Source: JBKEDC01 sp047975205 (GTDB lineage Bacteria > Bacteroidota > Bacteroidia > Bacteroidales > Prolixibacteraceae). Taken from it: a stretch of 64,000 nt of DNA. The notes beneath the pieces are model-generated. The model was not told the origin of the DNA. It saw only the letters and a list, made by a program, of their open reading frames with translations, and made no database searches. Of the stretch, positions 27,341 through 35,466 are shown piece by piece. The position numbers were made by a program, and so were the translations under genes. The stretch is from positions 16,035 to 80,034 of the forward strand of contig JBKEDC010000003.1 in the NCBI GenBank assembly GCA_047975205.1, given 5' to 3'. Numbering within the stretch: position 1 is the first letter of the stretch; the number at the start of each line of letters is the position of its first letter.

Positions 27341-27374
27341 AAAGCTGCTTATGAAATCATGGGCAGCTTTTTTA
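27341..27374 (+). terminator. Terminator after pepD
   Basis: AAAGCTGC at 27341-27348 pairs with GCAGCTTT at 27363-27370 and is followed by Ts. The loop is 14 nt. Confidence 0.7.
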
Positions 27375-27422
27375 TGATTTACCCGATTTTAACAAAAAGA
27401 TAAAAAACAATCTTTAACATGA

Positions 27423-27451
27423 TTGTACTTATATATTAATTGGTATTTTTG
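27423..27451 (+). promoter_or_regulatory. Bacteroidetes-type promoter for peptide transporter
   Basis: TTG at 27423-27425 and TATTTTTG at 27444-27451 are 18 nt apart, a good match to the -33/-7 consensus. The -7 ends 30 nt before the ATG at 27482. Confidence 0.65.
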
Positions 27452-27481
27452 TTAGCAAAAATTCAAAAAAACAAACAACAA

Positions 27482-28999
27482 ATGAGTTCACAAGACAAAG
27501 GATTCTTCGGACACCCGGGTGGTCTCGCCACCTTATTTGCTACTGAAATGTGGGAGCGTTTCAGTTACTACGGAATGAGAGCTTTACTCGTGCTTTTCCT
27601 TACTGCCGAATTAGCCGCAGGAGGATTTGGCTTCGATAAGCAAACAGCTTATACTATATACGGTATCTTCACCGGATTAGTTTATGTTACTCCTCTTATC
27701 GGGGGAGTATTGGCCGATAAAGTGCTCGGTCAGCGCATGACAATATATATTGGTGGTCTGACCATGGCTATTGGTCAATTTATGCTAGCATGGGCTGCCG
27801 TTCATCACGGACCGGGAGACCTTCCTGCTTATCGCGAATTTTGGTTCTATTGCGGTTTAGGAGTGCTCATTCTGGGTAATGGTTTCTTCAAGCCTAATAT
27901 TTCAACTATGGTTGGCGATTTATATGACAATGATGACCCTCGTAAAGATTCGGGCTTCACCGTATTTTATATGGGTATTAATTTAGGGGCGTTTATCTCT
28001 CCTTTCATCGCCGGATACCTCGGGGAACAAGTAAGTTGGGAATATGGTTATATTGCTGCCGGACTAGGTATGGTGGTAGGTGTAATTTGGTTTTTATTCC
28101 GCTCAGAACGTACACTGGGACACATCGGTATGCCTCCTAAATCTCCTGAAGGGGAAACTAACCTTACCGCAAAGAATTGGAGCGTAGTTGCATTATATGT
28201 GGTAGCTCTTGTTTTTGGTGTTATCGGATTTTTAAAAGGATGGAACTCTCTTTCTAATGTGGCTACAACATGGATTATTCGTATCGTGGCTATTGCCGGA
28301 GGCGCCTATCTTATCGGTTCTATTGTTAAAGGTACTAAAGGGAAAGATCAATGGGAGCGAATTGCCGTTATATTCATTTTAGCTTTCTTCAATATCTTTT
28401 TCTGGGTAGGATTTGAGCAAGCCGGAACTACATTCAATATGTTTGCTAATGATATGACTAATCGTATGGTTGGTTCTTTTGAGATTCCGGCATCATGGTT
28501 TCAATCTATCAATGCTGTTGCTATTTTGGTACTGGCTCCGCTATTCTCTATGCTTTGGATTAAATTAGGTAAGCTAAATCCTAAAACGCCATTCAAATTT
28601 GGTTGGGGTATGTTGCTGTTGGCTATAGGTGCTGCAGTTATGGCCGTTGCCGACGGATTAACTCATGGCGGGACTCAATTGGTATCACCACTTTGGCTAA
28701 CTGCCGTATATGTTATCTTCACTTGCGGCGAGCTTTGTATCTCTCCTATCGGTTTATCTATGGTAACTAAATTATCACCTCCGAAACTTGTTTCTACTTT
28801 AATGGGATTGTGGATGTTCTCATTTGCAGCCGGAAACTTCGGAGCTTCTCAAATGGAAAAGCTATCTGAAACAATCGACCAATCATGGGGCATTGATGTT
28901 AACGTATTTTGGTTTGTTTCCATTATTACTGCCGTTGCTTCCGTGTTCTTATTCATCTTAGGTCCTTGGCTATCTAAAATGATGAAGGGTATTGACTAA
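27482..28999 (+). CDS. POT-family proton-coupled oligopeptide transporter
   Basis: The 505-aa MFS protein has 12 or more TM helices. The hallmark ExxER-type motif is present near the N-terminus (EMWERFSYYGMR), and the PTR2 signature region is seen as FYMGINLGAFISPFIAGYLGE, here split as FYMGINLGAF then ISPFIAGYLGE. POT carriers import di- and tripeptides with protons across the inner membrane. ATG 27482 starts MSSQDKGFFGHPGG, the usual family start; 14 upstream residues of the longer frame cover the promoter. It lies right after pepD, which would hydrolyse imported peptides. Confidence 0.93.
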   Translation: MSSQDKGFFGHPGGLATLFATEMWERFSYYGMRALLVLFLTAELAAGGFGFDKQTAYTIYGIFTGLVYVTPLIGGVLADKVLGQRMTIYIGGLTMAIGQFMLAWAAVHHGPGDLPAYREFWFYCGLGVLILGNGFFKPNISTMVGDLYDNDDPRKDSGFTVFYMGINLGAFISPFIAGYLGEQVSWEYGYIAAGLGMVVGVIWFLFRSERTLGHIGMPPKSPEGETNLTAKNWSVVALYVVALVFGVIGFLKGWNSLSNVATTWIIRIVAIAGGAYLIGSIVKGTKGKDQWERIAVIFILAFFNIFFWVGFEQAGTTFNMFANDMTNRMVGSFEIPASWFQSINAVAILVLAPLFSMLWIKLGKLNPKTPFKFGWGMLLLAIGAAVMAVADGLTHGGTQLVSPLWLTAVYVIFTCGELCISPIGLSMVTKLSPPKLVSTLMGLWMFSFAAGNFGASQMEKLSETIDQSWGIDVNVFWFVSIITAVASVFLFILGPWLSKMMKGID

Positions 29000-29027
29000 A
29001 ACCTGCCATCAGAATATATTAATTAAC

Positions 29028-29072
29028 ACCAACGGCTTATTCGTTAAATCGAATAAGCCGTTGGTTGGTTTT
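29028..29072 (+). terminator. Terminator after POT transporter
   Basis: Bases 29028-29043 pair perfectly with 29050-29065 (16 bp, 6-nt loop), followed by a T/G-rich tail. Confidence 0.75.
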
Positions 29073-29492
29073 GGGGGTTCAATATTCGGAATGATGAGGT
29101 ATGCTATAAATTATCTTAATATAATTTGCCTTACTCTCGATCTGAAATATTATTAGCAGATGAAGTTGGTTTCTCATTATTTCTTAGTATTCCTACAAAA
29201 AACAGGTCAGTCGCCAATCGACTACATGATACAGCTAATCCATTTTGGTTGGCTTTAATTACGCACAATGGTGAAGTATAAATATAGCACGGGATTAGAA
29301 GTATTTAATAAGTAAATACACTTTATTGAAATATCGAAATTTGTTCTGTATTATAATACCAACGACCTGCTAGACGTAGTTCTGTCTTTTAGCATAAGTA
29401 TAACGCACGTAGCAACAACTGAATGTATTCTAACGGTCTCGGTTATGAGTGGTATAGGTTTTAGTTAAATGTCTTAACTCAATTCCAATTCC
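29073..29492. other. Intergenic, no intact gene
   Basis: These 420 nt between convergent genes carry stops in all frames I followed, and no RNA gene or strong hairpin. Some short segments look codon-like on both strands, so decayed coding DNA is possible but not shown. Confidence 0.35.
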
Positions 29493-30005
29493 CTATCCGA
29501 TTGAATTAAATTTTGCACGTTCAAATTCTAATACTTCAAGATTCTTTATTTCCTTTCCATCTATTTCGAATCTGATGGCCGTACAAACTTTATGATAGCC
29601 TTTGTTTCCGGCTGCTCCCGGATTGATATGCAGTAAGTTCAATCGTTTATCATACATAACCTTCAGTATATGAGAATGACCGCTTATAAACAACTTGGGA
29701 GGTGCCTCATAGAGATATTTTCTTATTCTGGAATCATATCTTCCCGGATAACCTCCGATATGTGTAATTAGCACATCAACCTGTTCGCAATCAAACCGGA
29801 GACATTCCGGATACATGCGACGCAAAACATGACCATCAATATTGCCATACACAGCTCGAAGAGGTTTAAATGCAGTTAGTTCATCAGCCAATTCTGCCGT
29901 GCCGATATCTCCGGCATGCCATACTTCATCGACCTCTTCGAAGAAGCGAAAAACTCTTGGACTCATCATGCCATGTGTATCTGAAAGTAATCCTATTTTT
30001 TTCAT
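29493..30005 (-). CDS. YfcE/MJ0936-type metallophosphoesterase
   Basis: The 170-aa calcineurin-like phosphodiesterase shows all the metal-binding motifs in order: LLSDTHG near residue 6, HAGDIG near 31, YGNIDG near 54, ITHIGG near 81, and SGHSH near 109. These coordinate two metal ions. Family members hydrolyse phosphodiesters in the cytoplasm; the natural substrate is unknown. It is convergent with the transporter gene, and a terminator for the next minus-strand gene lies between. Confidence 0.9.
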   Translation of the reverse strand: MKKIGLLSDTHGMMSPRVFRFFEEVDEVWHAGDIGTAELADELTAFKPLRAVYGNIDGHVLRRMYPECLRFDCEQVDVLITHIGGYPGRYDSRIRKYLYEAPPKLFISGHSHILKVMYDKRLNLLHINPGAAGNKGYHKVCTAIRFEIDGKEIKNLEVLEFERAKFNSIG

Positions 30006-30080
30006 TGTTGCAGTAAAAGTTTGAGCAAAGCAAGATTTTTCAATTTTGCTTCTTTTCAGCGGTTTTATCGAAAATATTTT

Positions 30081-30114
30081 TGCACAAAAAAGACGAGTCT
30101 TGCTGACTCGTCTT
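30081..30114 (-). terminator. Terminator of the minus-strand TPR gene
   Basis: AAGACGAGTC at 30090-30099 pairs with 30105-30114 (10 bp, 5-nt loop). On the minus strand it is followed by TTTTT. Confidence 0.85.
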
Positions 30115-30146
30115 CTTGTTCTTAATTCTTTTTAGTTGCAGCTTTA

Positions 30147-30974
30147 TTACATTGCAGCTTTACAAGCACTAAGATATTTTTTAGCATTAGCATTTGTAGC
30201 GTCAATTGCTAAAACTTCTTCAAAGATAGTAGAAGCTTCTTTCATTTTAGCAGAAGATTTAGCAACAGCTGTTTTATAAGCATCATCTTCTGTAGTGTAT
30301 GTTCCTGCATTAACTGCATTATTTGCATCAGTTAAGATACCTGCTGCTTTTTTGTATATTTTCACGCCATTTTTATAAATGATTGCAGCATATTTTGCAC
30401 TAGCTTTAGAATTCGGATATTTTGCAGCAGCAGCTTTCAATGCTGTTTTTGCTTCATCTGCTTTTCCTAATTTTACCAATGCATTATATTGGAATGAAGC
30501 TGCTGTTTCGCCGTTGTGGTCTAGTTCTACAGCTTTAGCAAAATATTTTGCTGCATTAGCATAGTCACCGGCTTTATAAGCAACGGCAGCCGATTGATAT
30601 GTCCACTTGCCGGCATCTGCAGCGTCAGAAGCTATTGCCTCGTCATATTTTCCCAAATCAACTAATGATCTTGCTTTTCCTTCAGTTGCGTTTTTTACAT
30701 TAGCTCCTGCTTTTATCGCTTTATCATAATATTTAACGGCAGCATCAAGATGTTTAGATTGCTCTGCAGCCATACCTGCATAGTAATAATAATCACCCTG
30801 AATTTCCATATCTCCAGGATTAGTCAATGCTTTATCAAACATTTGATAAGCTGTTGCATAGTCTTTTTTGTTTAAGGCATCCACACCTTTGTTGTAACAA
30901 TCGATTCCGCCATCTTGAGCAAAAACGGCTACACTACCCAACGATAGGGCTAAAGCTAACATTAATTTTTTCAT
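30147..30974 (-). CDS. Secreted tetratricopeptide-repeat protein
   Basis: The 275-aa product starts MKKLMLALALSLGSVAVFAQ, a clear signal peptide; an in-frame ATG three codons upstream is possible. The mature part is rich in Ala and Lys and built of TPR helices: ALNKKDYATAYQMFDKAL (about 35-52), AEQSKHLDAAVKYYDKAI (about 70-87), AYKAGDYANAAKYFAKAV (about 133-150). The C-terminus ends in a longer helix pair. It probably acts as a periplasmic protein-interaction module. It has its own promoter (CAAAAGTA at 31017) and terminator, so it is likely monocistronic. The partner is unknown. Confidence 0.88.
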   Translation of the reverse strand: MKKLMLALALSLGSVAVFAQDGGIDCYNKGVDALNKKDYATAYQMFDKALTNPGDMEIQGDYYYYAGMAAEQSKHLDAAVKYYDKAIKAGANVKNATEGKARSLVDLGKYDEAIASDAADAGKWTYQSAAVAYKAGDYANAAKYFAKAVELDHNGETAASFQYNALVKLGKADEAKTALKAAAAKYPNSKASAKYAAIIYKNGVKIYKKAAGILTDANNAVNAGTYTTEDDAYKTAVAKSSAKMKEASTIFEEVLAIDATNANAKKYLSACKAAM

Positions 30975-31016
30975 GTTTGTCATATCTAATTCTAATTTAA
31001 TTATCCGTTATCTTGT

Positions 31017-31024
31017 CAAAAGTA
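31017..31024 (-). promoter_or_regulatory. Bacteroidetes -7 element for TPR gene
   Basis: On the minus strand the sequence reads TACTTTTG, fitting TAnnTTTG, about 42 nt upstream of the start codon. Confidence 0.5.
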
Positions 31025-31105
31025 ATAATTATATGCTTTCTACGAAAAACACACGTGTACATACTTAATGTTTTTTCTTATATAAACACACTTTATCACC
31101 TTTAA

Positions 31106-32779
31106 CTACTTTTCTATCACTTCAAATTTATTGCCGGTGGCTTTAACAATTGCTTCAAGCCACCATTCCGGATAGCCCGGAAAATCCGGATAAACAGCAT
31201 GCCCGGTTTCTGAGCGAAGGAACTTTCCATTTTTTTCTTTCTTCACATTGCCATCCATGTATTTGATTAGCAGATATTGGAATAGCTGTTCCCATTTTGC
31301 AGTCATATTATTGGCTTCGTTAGCGGAATAAGTTGTAAGGAAGTCGCGTGCTTTATCGGCTCCTTGCTCATCATACAATTTTTTTGCAGCTGCGTCGATT
31401 GCATTAGTGTAATCCATGAATTTACCTTCAATTTCAGTCTGTTTCTTCCTTATATCCTTAATCATATCATCGTAGCGAAGATATGCAAAGTTGGCAACTT
31501 TATTGAATGTCCAGAATGCAGCTGTTGGAGAGAAGGTAAGCATATCGCCATTACCTACCCGAAAACATTCAGGGGTTTTTGTAATAGATGAATACATCGG
31601 GGCGTAGCATGTACTGTAGGTATCATCAACACCAAACCATAAAATACCACCAATAGCATCAGGCAACCAAGAGCGAGACTGAGACACAAAAGAAAATCCG
31701 GTTTGCTGTGTAGAGATAGCCCGTTCATGGAAATATTCTTTGGCATTAACTTTCCATGTTAAGTCTCTCCATCGATATGGTAAATGAAACGGGCCTGCAC
31801 CAAGGTCTTTAGTCATATCAAGAGGAGTGCCCTCATAATGATCGCGCATCATTTCCATCACATCTTTCACGGTTAATTTTTTATCCGGTTTTACCCATAA
31901 AGGTAAACGATTGGTGGCAACTCCTTGCTCGTCATAGGTTACTTTTCCTTCTACATAGTTTTCATATTTTTCCATGCCTGCCTTTACCTTATTAAATCCG
32001 GCATAAACGCGGGCATCGCAAAATCGAGCAGATTCAAAATCAACGGGAGCATAAACATCCGAGAAGCTAAAATCTTTGTTGCTTCCTTTATACCATCCTT
32101 TTGTTTTAGCAAATTCGATAACATCATCCGCATACAAACAATTCTCTGAATCATTCAAAGGAAAGGTGGTAATACGGGCTTGATTTGCATGTCCGCAAAT
32201 ATACCCATCGGGAACTTTTCGGGCTACCCATACCGCTCCTTTTTCGCCTTCTCCTTTACCAATCATTTCCATTATCCACACTTCTTCAGAATCAGATATC
32301 GAGAATGATTCTCCTGAGCTGTAATAGCCGTATTCTTTCACGAGATTAGTCATAACTTGGATGGCTTCTCTAGCTGTTTTTGCTCGTTGAAGCGTAACGT
32401 ATATCAAACTACCATAGTCCATAATGGCTCCTTTCTGCGAGCCTAATTCTTTTCTACCTCCGAAAGTTGTTTCTGCTATGGCTAACTGATGTTCATTCAT
32501 ATTACCCACCACATGATAGGTATGCGAAATCTCCGGAATTTCGCCCAGATATTCACCGGTATCCCATTCATATATTTTGCGCATGCTGCCTTTTTCATGA
32601 TCGGCTGCAGGTTGTAAATATAATTCGCCGTATAATGTGTGCGAATCTGCCGCATAGGTAATTAAAGTTGATCCATCTTTAGAAGCTCCTTTAGTTATCA
32701 GAAAGTTTGTGCAGGCCAAGGCATTTTGAAAAAACAATAAGCATAGGGTTAAGCCCATTAAACTGATTTTTTTAACCAT
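31106..32779 (-). CDS. C69-family dipeptidase (secreted)
   Basis: The 557-aa Ntn-hydrolase of the C69 (PepD/dipeptidase A) family has a signal peptide ending ALA directly before CTNFLITKG. The Cys thus becomes the N-terminal nucleophile after cleavage, as the family needs. Further family segments are ITYAADSHTLYGE, SFSISDSEEVWIMEMI and ICGHANQARI. It is predicted to cleave dipeptides in the periplasm or at the cell surface. It sits beside the M13 and S9 peptidase genes on the same strand. A terminator for the M13 gene separates them, so they may be separate transcripts. Confidence 0.92.
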   Translation of the reverse strand: MVKKISLMGLTLCLLFFQNALACTNFLITKGASKDGSTLITYAADSHTLYGELYLQPAADHEKGSMRKIYEWDTGEYLGEIPEISHTYHVVGNMNEHQLAIAETTFGGRKELGSQKGAIMDYGSLIYVTLQRAKTAREAIQVMTNLVKEYGYYSSGESFSISDSEEVWIMEMIGKGEGEKGAVWVARKVPDGYICGHANQARITTFPLNDSENCLYADDVIEFAKTKGWYKGSNKDFSFSDVYAPVDFESARFCDARVYAGFNKVKAGMEKYENYVEGKVTYDEQGVATNRLPLWVKPDKKLTVKDVMEMMRDHYEGTPLDMTKDLGAGPFHLPYRWRDLTWKVNAKEYFHERAISTQQTGFSFVSQSRSWLPDAIGGILWFGVDDTYSTCYAPMYSSITKTPECFRVGNGDMLTFSPTAAFWTFNKVANFAYLRYDDMIKDIRKKQTEIEGKFMDYTNAIDAAAKKLYDEQGADKARDFLTTYSANEANNMTAKWEQLFQYLLIKYMDGNVKKEKNGKFLRSETGHAVYPDFPGYPEWWLEAIVKATGNKFEVIEK

Positions 32780-32807
32780 AAGTCTTTTTTATGTATATTT
32801 GAATAGT

Positions 32808-32834
32808 AAAGGCAAACCCTAAGGTCTGCCTTTT
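32808..32834 (-). terminator. Terminator of the M13 peptidase gene
   Basis: AAAGGCAAACC at 32808-32818 pairs with GGTCTGCCTTT at 32823-32833 with one mismatch. On the minus strand it lies about 21 nt after the M13 stop. Confidence 0.6.
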
Positions 32835-32854
32835 AATGTATTTATTTATCAGGA

Positions 32855-34894
32855 CTACCAGATTGCAGCTCGCTTATCTTCCGGAAGCCACATATAATCG
32901 CCTTCTTTGATGTCGAATGCATTATAGAATGACGGAATGTTACGAAGGGCTCCTAAAATGCGATATCTACCTAAAGAGTGCTCATCTAAATTAGTTAAAC
33001 GAACCATCTCTGCCTCACGAATATTTGTAGCCCATAATCTGGCATAGGCAATATAAAAGCGTTGTGCGGGTGTGAGTCCATCAATTGCTTGCTCTTTTCC
33101 GGTAAGTGCCATTTGCAATGCATCATAAGAAATCAACAAGCCACCAAGGTCTGCAATATTTTCACCTAAGGTCAATTCTCCATTAGCATGAATGGTGTCA
33201 TTATTTTGTACGGTTACTACAAAGTTATCGAATTCCTTCACTAACACGTTAGCTTTAGCTTCAAACTTATCGGCATCGTCTTTTGTCCACCAGTCGTTTA
33301 AGTTACCCGATGCATCATATAAACGTCCGCGGTTGTCGAATCCATGTGTAATTTCGTGACCTATAACTACCCCGATACCACCATAATTAATAGCATCATC
33401 ACCATCCATGTAAAAGAATGGAGGTTGGAGAATACCGGCAGGAAAAACAATTTCGTTTACCGTTGGATTGTAGTAAGCATTCACCGTTTGAGGTGTCATA
33501 TGCCATTCTTGTTTATCAACGGGCTTATTAATTTTGCTCAACATGTCATTATAATAGAACTTAGATACGTTCTTCATGTTATTGGCATATGAATCGGCTG
33601 TAATTTCCATAGAAGAATAATCTTTCCATTTGTCCGGATAACCAACTTTCACGATAATGGCATTTAATTTTGTGAGTGCCTTTTCTTTCGTTTCATCGCT
33701 CATCCAATCTAATTTTTTGATACGATTAGCCAATGATGTGCGAAGATTTTCTACTAAACCTACCATTCGTTTTTTAGCTTCTTCAGGGAAGAATTTTTTC
33801 ACATAGATTTGACCTATACCTTCTCCTAAATAACTGCTTGTAGCACCTTGAATTCGTTTCCATCTCGGGCGTTGTACTTTCTGACCTTTCAATGTTTTTC
33901 CGTAGAAATCGAAACTTAACTCTCCCCATGCTTTAGGACCGTAACCGGTTAATGCGGAAAGTTTATTATATTTCAGATAGGTTTTCCATTCGTCGAGCGA
34001 TATTTTTTGAACCAGCTTATCAATTCCTTTAAAAAAGTCCGGTTGTTCAACAACAAAGTCACCCACATTTCCCAGACCTGATTCTTCAAAGAAAGTATCC
34101 CACTCTAAATTTGGAGCTAATGCTTTAAGCTGCTTCAAGTCCATCTTATTGTAAGTTTTAAATGGATCTCTACGGTCTAACAAGCTCATTTGTATTTCGG
34201 CAATTTGATGCTCCAAATTATATATCGTTTCAGCATCAGCCTTAGCTTTAGTTGCATCTTCACCTGAAAGTTCAAAAATTTTAGCTACGTATTCTTTATA
34301 CTTGGCTTGAATTTCTTTTGATTTTTCATCATCTTTCAAATAATAATCTCTATCAGGCATGCTAATTCCCGATTGCCCGATGCACAAGATTTGCATGTCT
34401 GAATTTTTCAAATCGGCACTGGCATCTACGTAAAAAAATGGATTATCATAGGTAGTAGCCCATTCTCCCGTCATCTTCAACATATCTGATTTTGAAGCTA
34501 TTGCATCAATTGCTGCTAAATCTTTTTGTATGGGCTGCATACCGGAAGCTTCAATTGCTGTCGTATCCATACCCGCTTTATAAAAGTCAGAAATTTTCTT
34601 TTCAATAGAACCTGCAGGATAATTCTTCTCTGCTAATTCTGTAAATATCTCTTTTAGTTGCAAGTCGGCTTGGTCTGCCAATTTATCAAAAGAACCGTAT
34701 CGACTTTTTTCATCTGGAATCGGGTTGTTTTTTTTCCAACCTCCATTTGCATATGCATCAAAATCTGCACCCGGAGAAACCGATGTATCCATATCGGCAG
34801 GATCTAAATCCGGCTTCTTTTCTGTTGGAGTACTACATGCCACAGCTGATGCCATAAATAGAAGCAGCCCAACCTTTTTCCAATTCTGTTTCAT
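32855..34894 (-). CDS. M13-family (neprilysin-like) metallopeptidase, lipoprotein
   Basis: The 679-aa product has a lipoprotein signal ending AVAC, then STPTEKKPD. It has the peptidase M13 N-terminal domain (about 45-420) and the catalytic domain with NAYYNPTVNEIVFPAGIL, the zinc motif HEITH at about residue 513 and the third ligand Glu in ENIADLGG. The C-terminal conserved part includes RVRxLG-like RYRILGALRN. It cleaves oligopeptides outside the cytoplasm. Family identity is certain; the peptide preference is not. Confidence 0.95.
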   Translation of the reverse strand: MKQNWKKVGLLLFMASAVACSTPTEKKPDLDPADMDTSVSPGADFDAYANGGWKKNNPIPDEKSRYGSFDKLADQADLQLKEIFTELAEKNYPAGSIEKKISDFYKAGMDTTAIEASGMQPIQKDLAAIDAIASKSDMLKMTGEWATTYDNPFFYVDASADLKNSDMQILCIGQSGISMPDRDYYLKDDEKSKEIQAKYKEYVAKIFELSGEDATKAKADAETIYNLEHQIAEIQMSLLDRRDPFKTYNKMDLKQLKALAPNLEWDTFFEESGLGNVGDFVVEQPDFFKGIDKLVQKISLDEWKTYLKYNKLSALTGYGPKAWGELSFDFYGKTLKGQKVQRPRWKRIQGATSSYLGEGIGQIYVKKFFPEEAKKRMVGLVENLRTSLANRIKKLDWMSDETKEKALTKLNAIIVKVGYPDKWKDYSSMEITADSYANNMKNVSKFYYNDMLSKINKPVDKQEWHMTPQTVNAYYNPTVNEIVFPAGILQPPFFYMDGDDAINYGGIGVVIGHEITHGFDNRGRLYDASGNLNDWWTKDDADKFEAKANVLVKEFDNFVVTVQNNDTIHANGELTLGENIADLGGLLISYDALQMALTGKEQAIDGLTPAQRFYIAYARLWATNIREAEMVRLTNLDEHSLGRYRILGALRNIPSFYNAFDIKEGDYMWLPEDKRAAIW

Positions 34895-34921
34895 TTTAAT
34901 TTATTTAATAATTATTCCATA

Positions 34922-34929
34922 CAAAGATA
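34922..34929 (-). promoter_or_regulatory. Bacteroidetes -7 element for M13 gene
   Basis: On the minus strand the sequence reads TATCTTTG, fitting TAnnTTTG, 28 nt before the start codon. Confidence 0.5.
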
Positions 34930-34930
34930 A

Positions 34931-34956
34931 AAAAAGGAGCTGTAAAAAGCTCCTTT
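34931..34956 (-). terminator. Hairpin with minus-strand T-run upstream of M13 gene
   Basis: AAAGGAGCT at 34933-34941 pairs with AGCTCCTTT at 34948-34956. On the minus strand it is followed by TTTTTTATC. It probably stops read-through from the S9 peptidase gene, whose stop lies 510 nt upstream on that strand. Confidence 0.7.
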
Positions 34957-35466
34957 CTGATTTATCAAATTCAAAATTTTACAAACTAACTTGTCGAATA
35001 AATTGATAACCTAACCTTAGTTAGCCAACCAACAATTAATTTATTTACCTAACACACAATAGCTTACAAAAATGTCTTGTAGTATTCCTTCATTTTAACA
35101 TCTAGTTATCACTAAGCTAAAAAGGAAATTACACCTAAGCCCTCTTATTATCATCGAGTATTAGGTAAATTATGTCTAAGCGGTCTTATACTCCTTGAAT
35201 TACTGGCTAAATTATCTTACTGCTCTCCTATTCTCTTTCGAGTATTGAACAAATTACATCTAATTTATCCCATTCTACTCTTCTAAAAAGGAGATGTTGC
35301 AATATTGCATTTTTATTTTCATCTTGTTATGATGATATTTTACAAATAATAATTTAGATTCTTTTAGACTATATCCGGTTTAAAAAATTTCAAATAGATT
35401 CTCACTTATTATTTGCTACAAGATGAGCGTAATGCAAGCTCTTATTCTAAGAATGGTGTTAATTTA
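34957..35466. other. Intergenic, contains degenerate tandem repeats
   Basis: These 510 nt have no intact gene. Bases 35124-35288 hold about four degenerate direct repeats of roughly 41 nt (separate entry). The rest is AT-rich. On the minus strand it would be the long 3' region of the S9 peptidase transcript. Confidence 0.45.
35124..35288. repeat. Four degenerate about 41-nt tandem repeats
   Basis: Units begin at about 35124, 35164, 35205 and 35248. Each starts GG(t/c)AAATTA or a variant, continues with a C/T-A-A-rich middle (CTAAGC in units 1 and 2, CTTACTGC and CTAATTTA in 3 and 4), and ends TCGAGTATT, TTGAATTACT or similar. Similarity is clear by eye but far from perfect, and unit lengths vary from 40 to 43. 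Confidence 0.5.
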
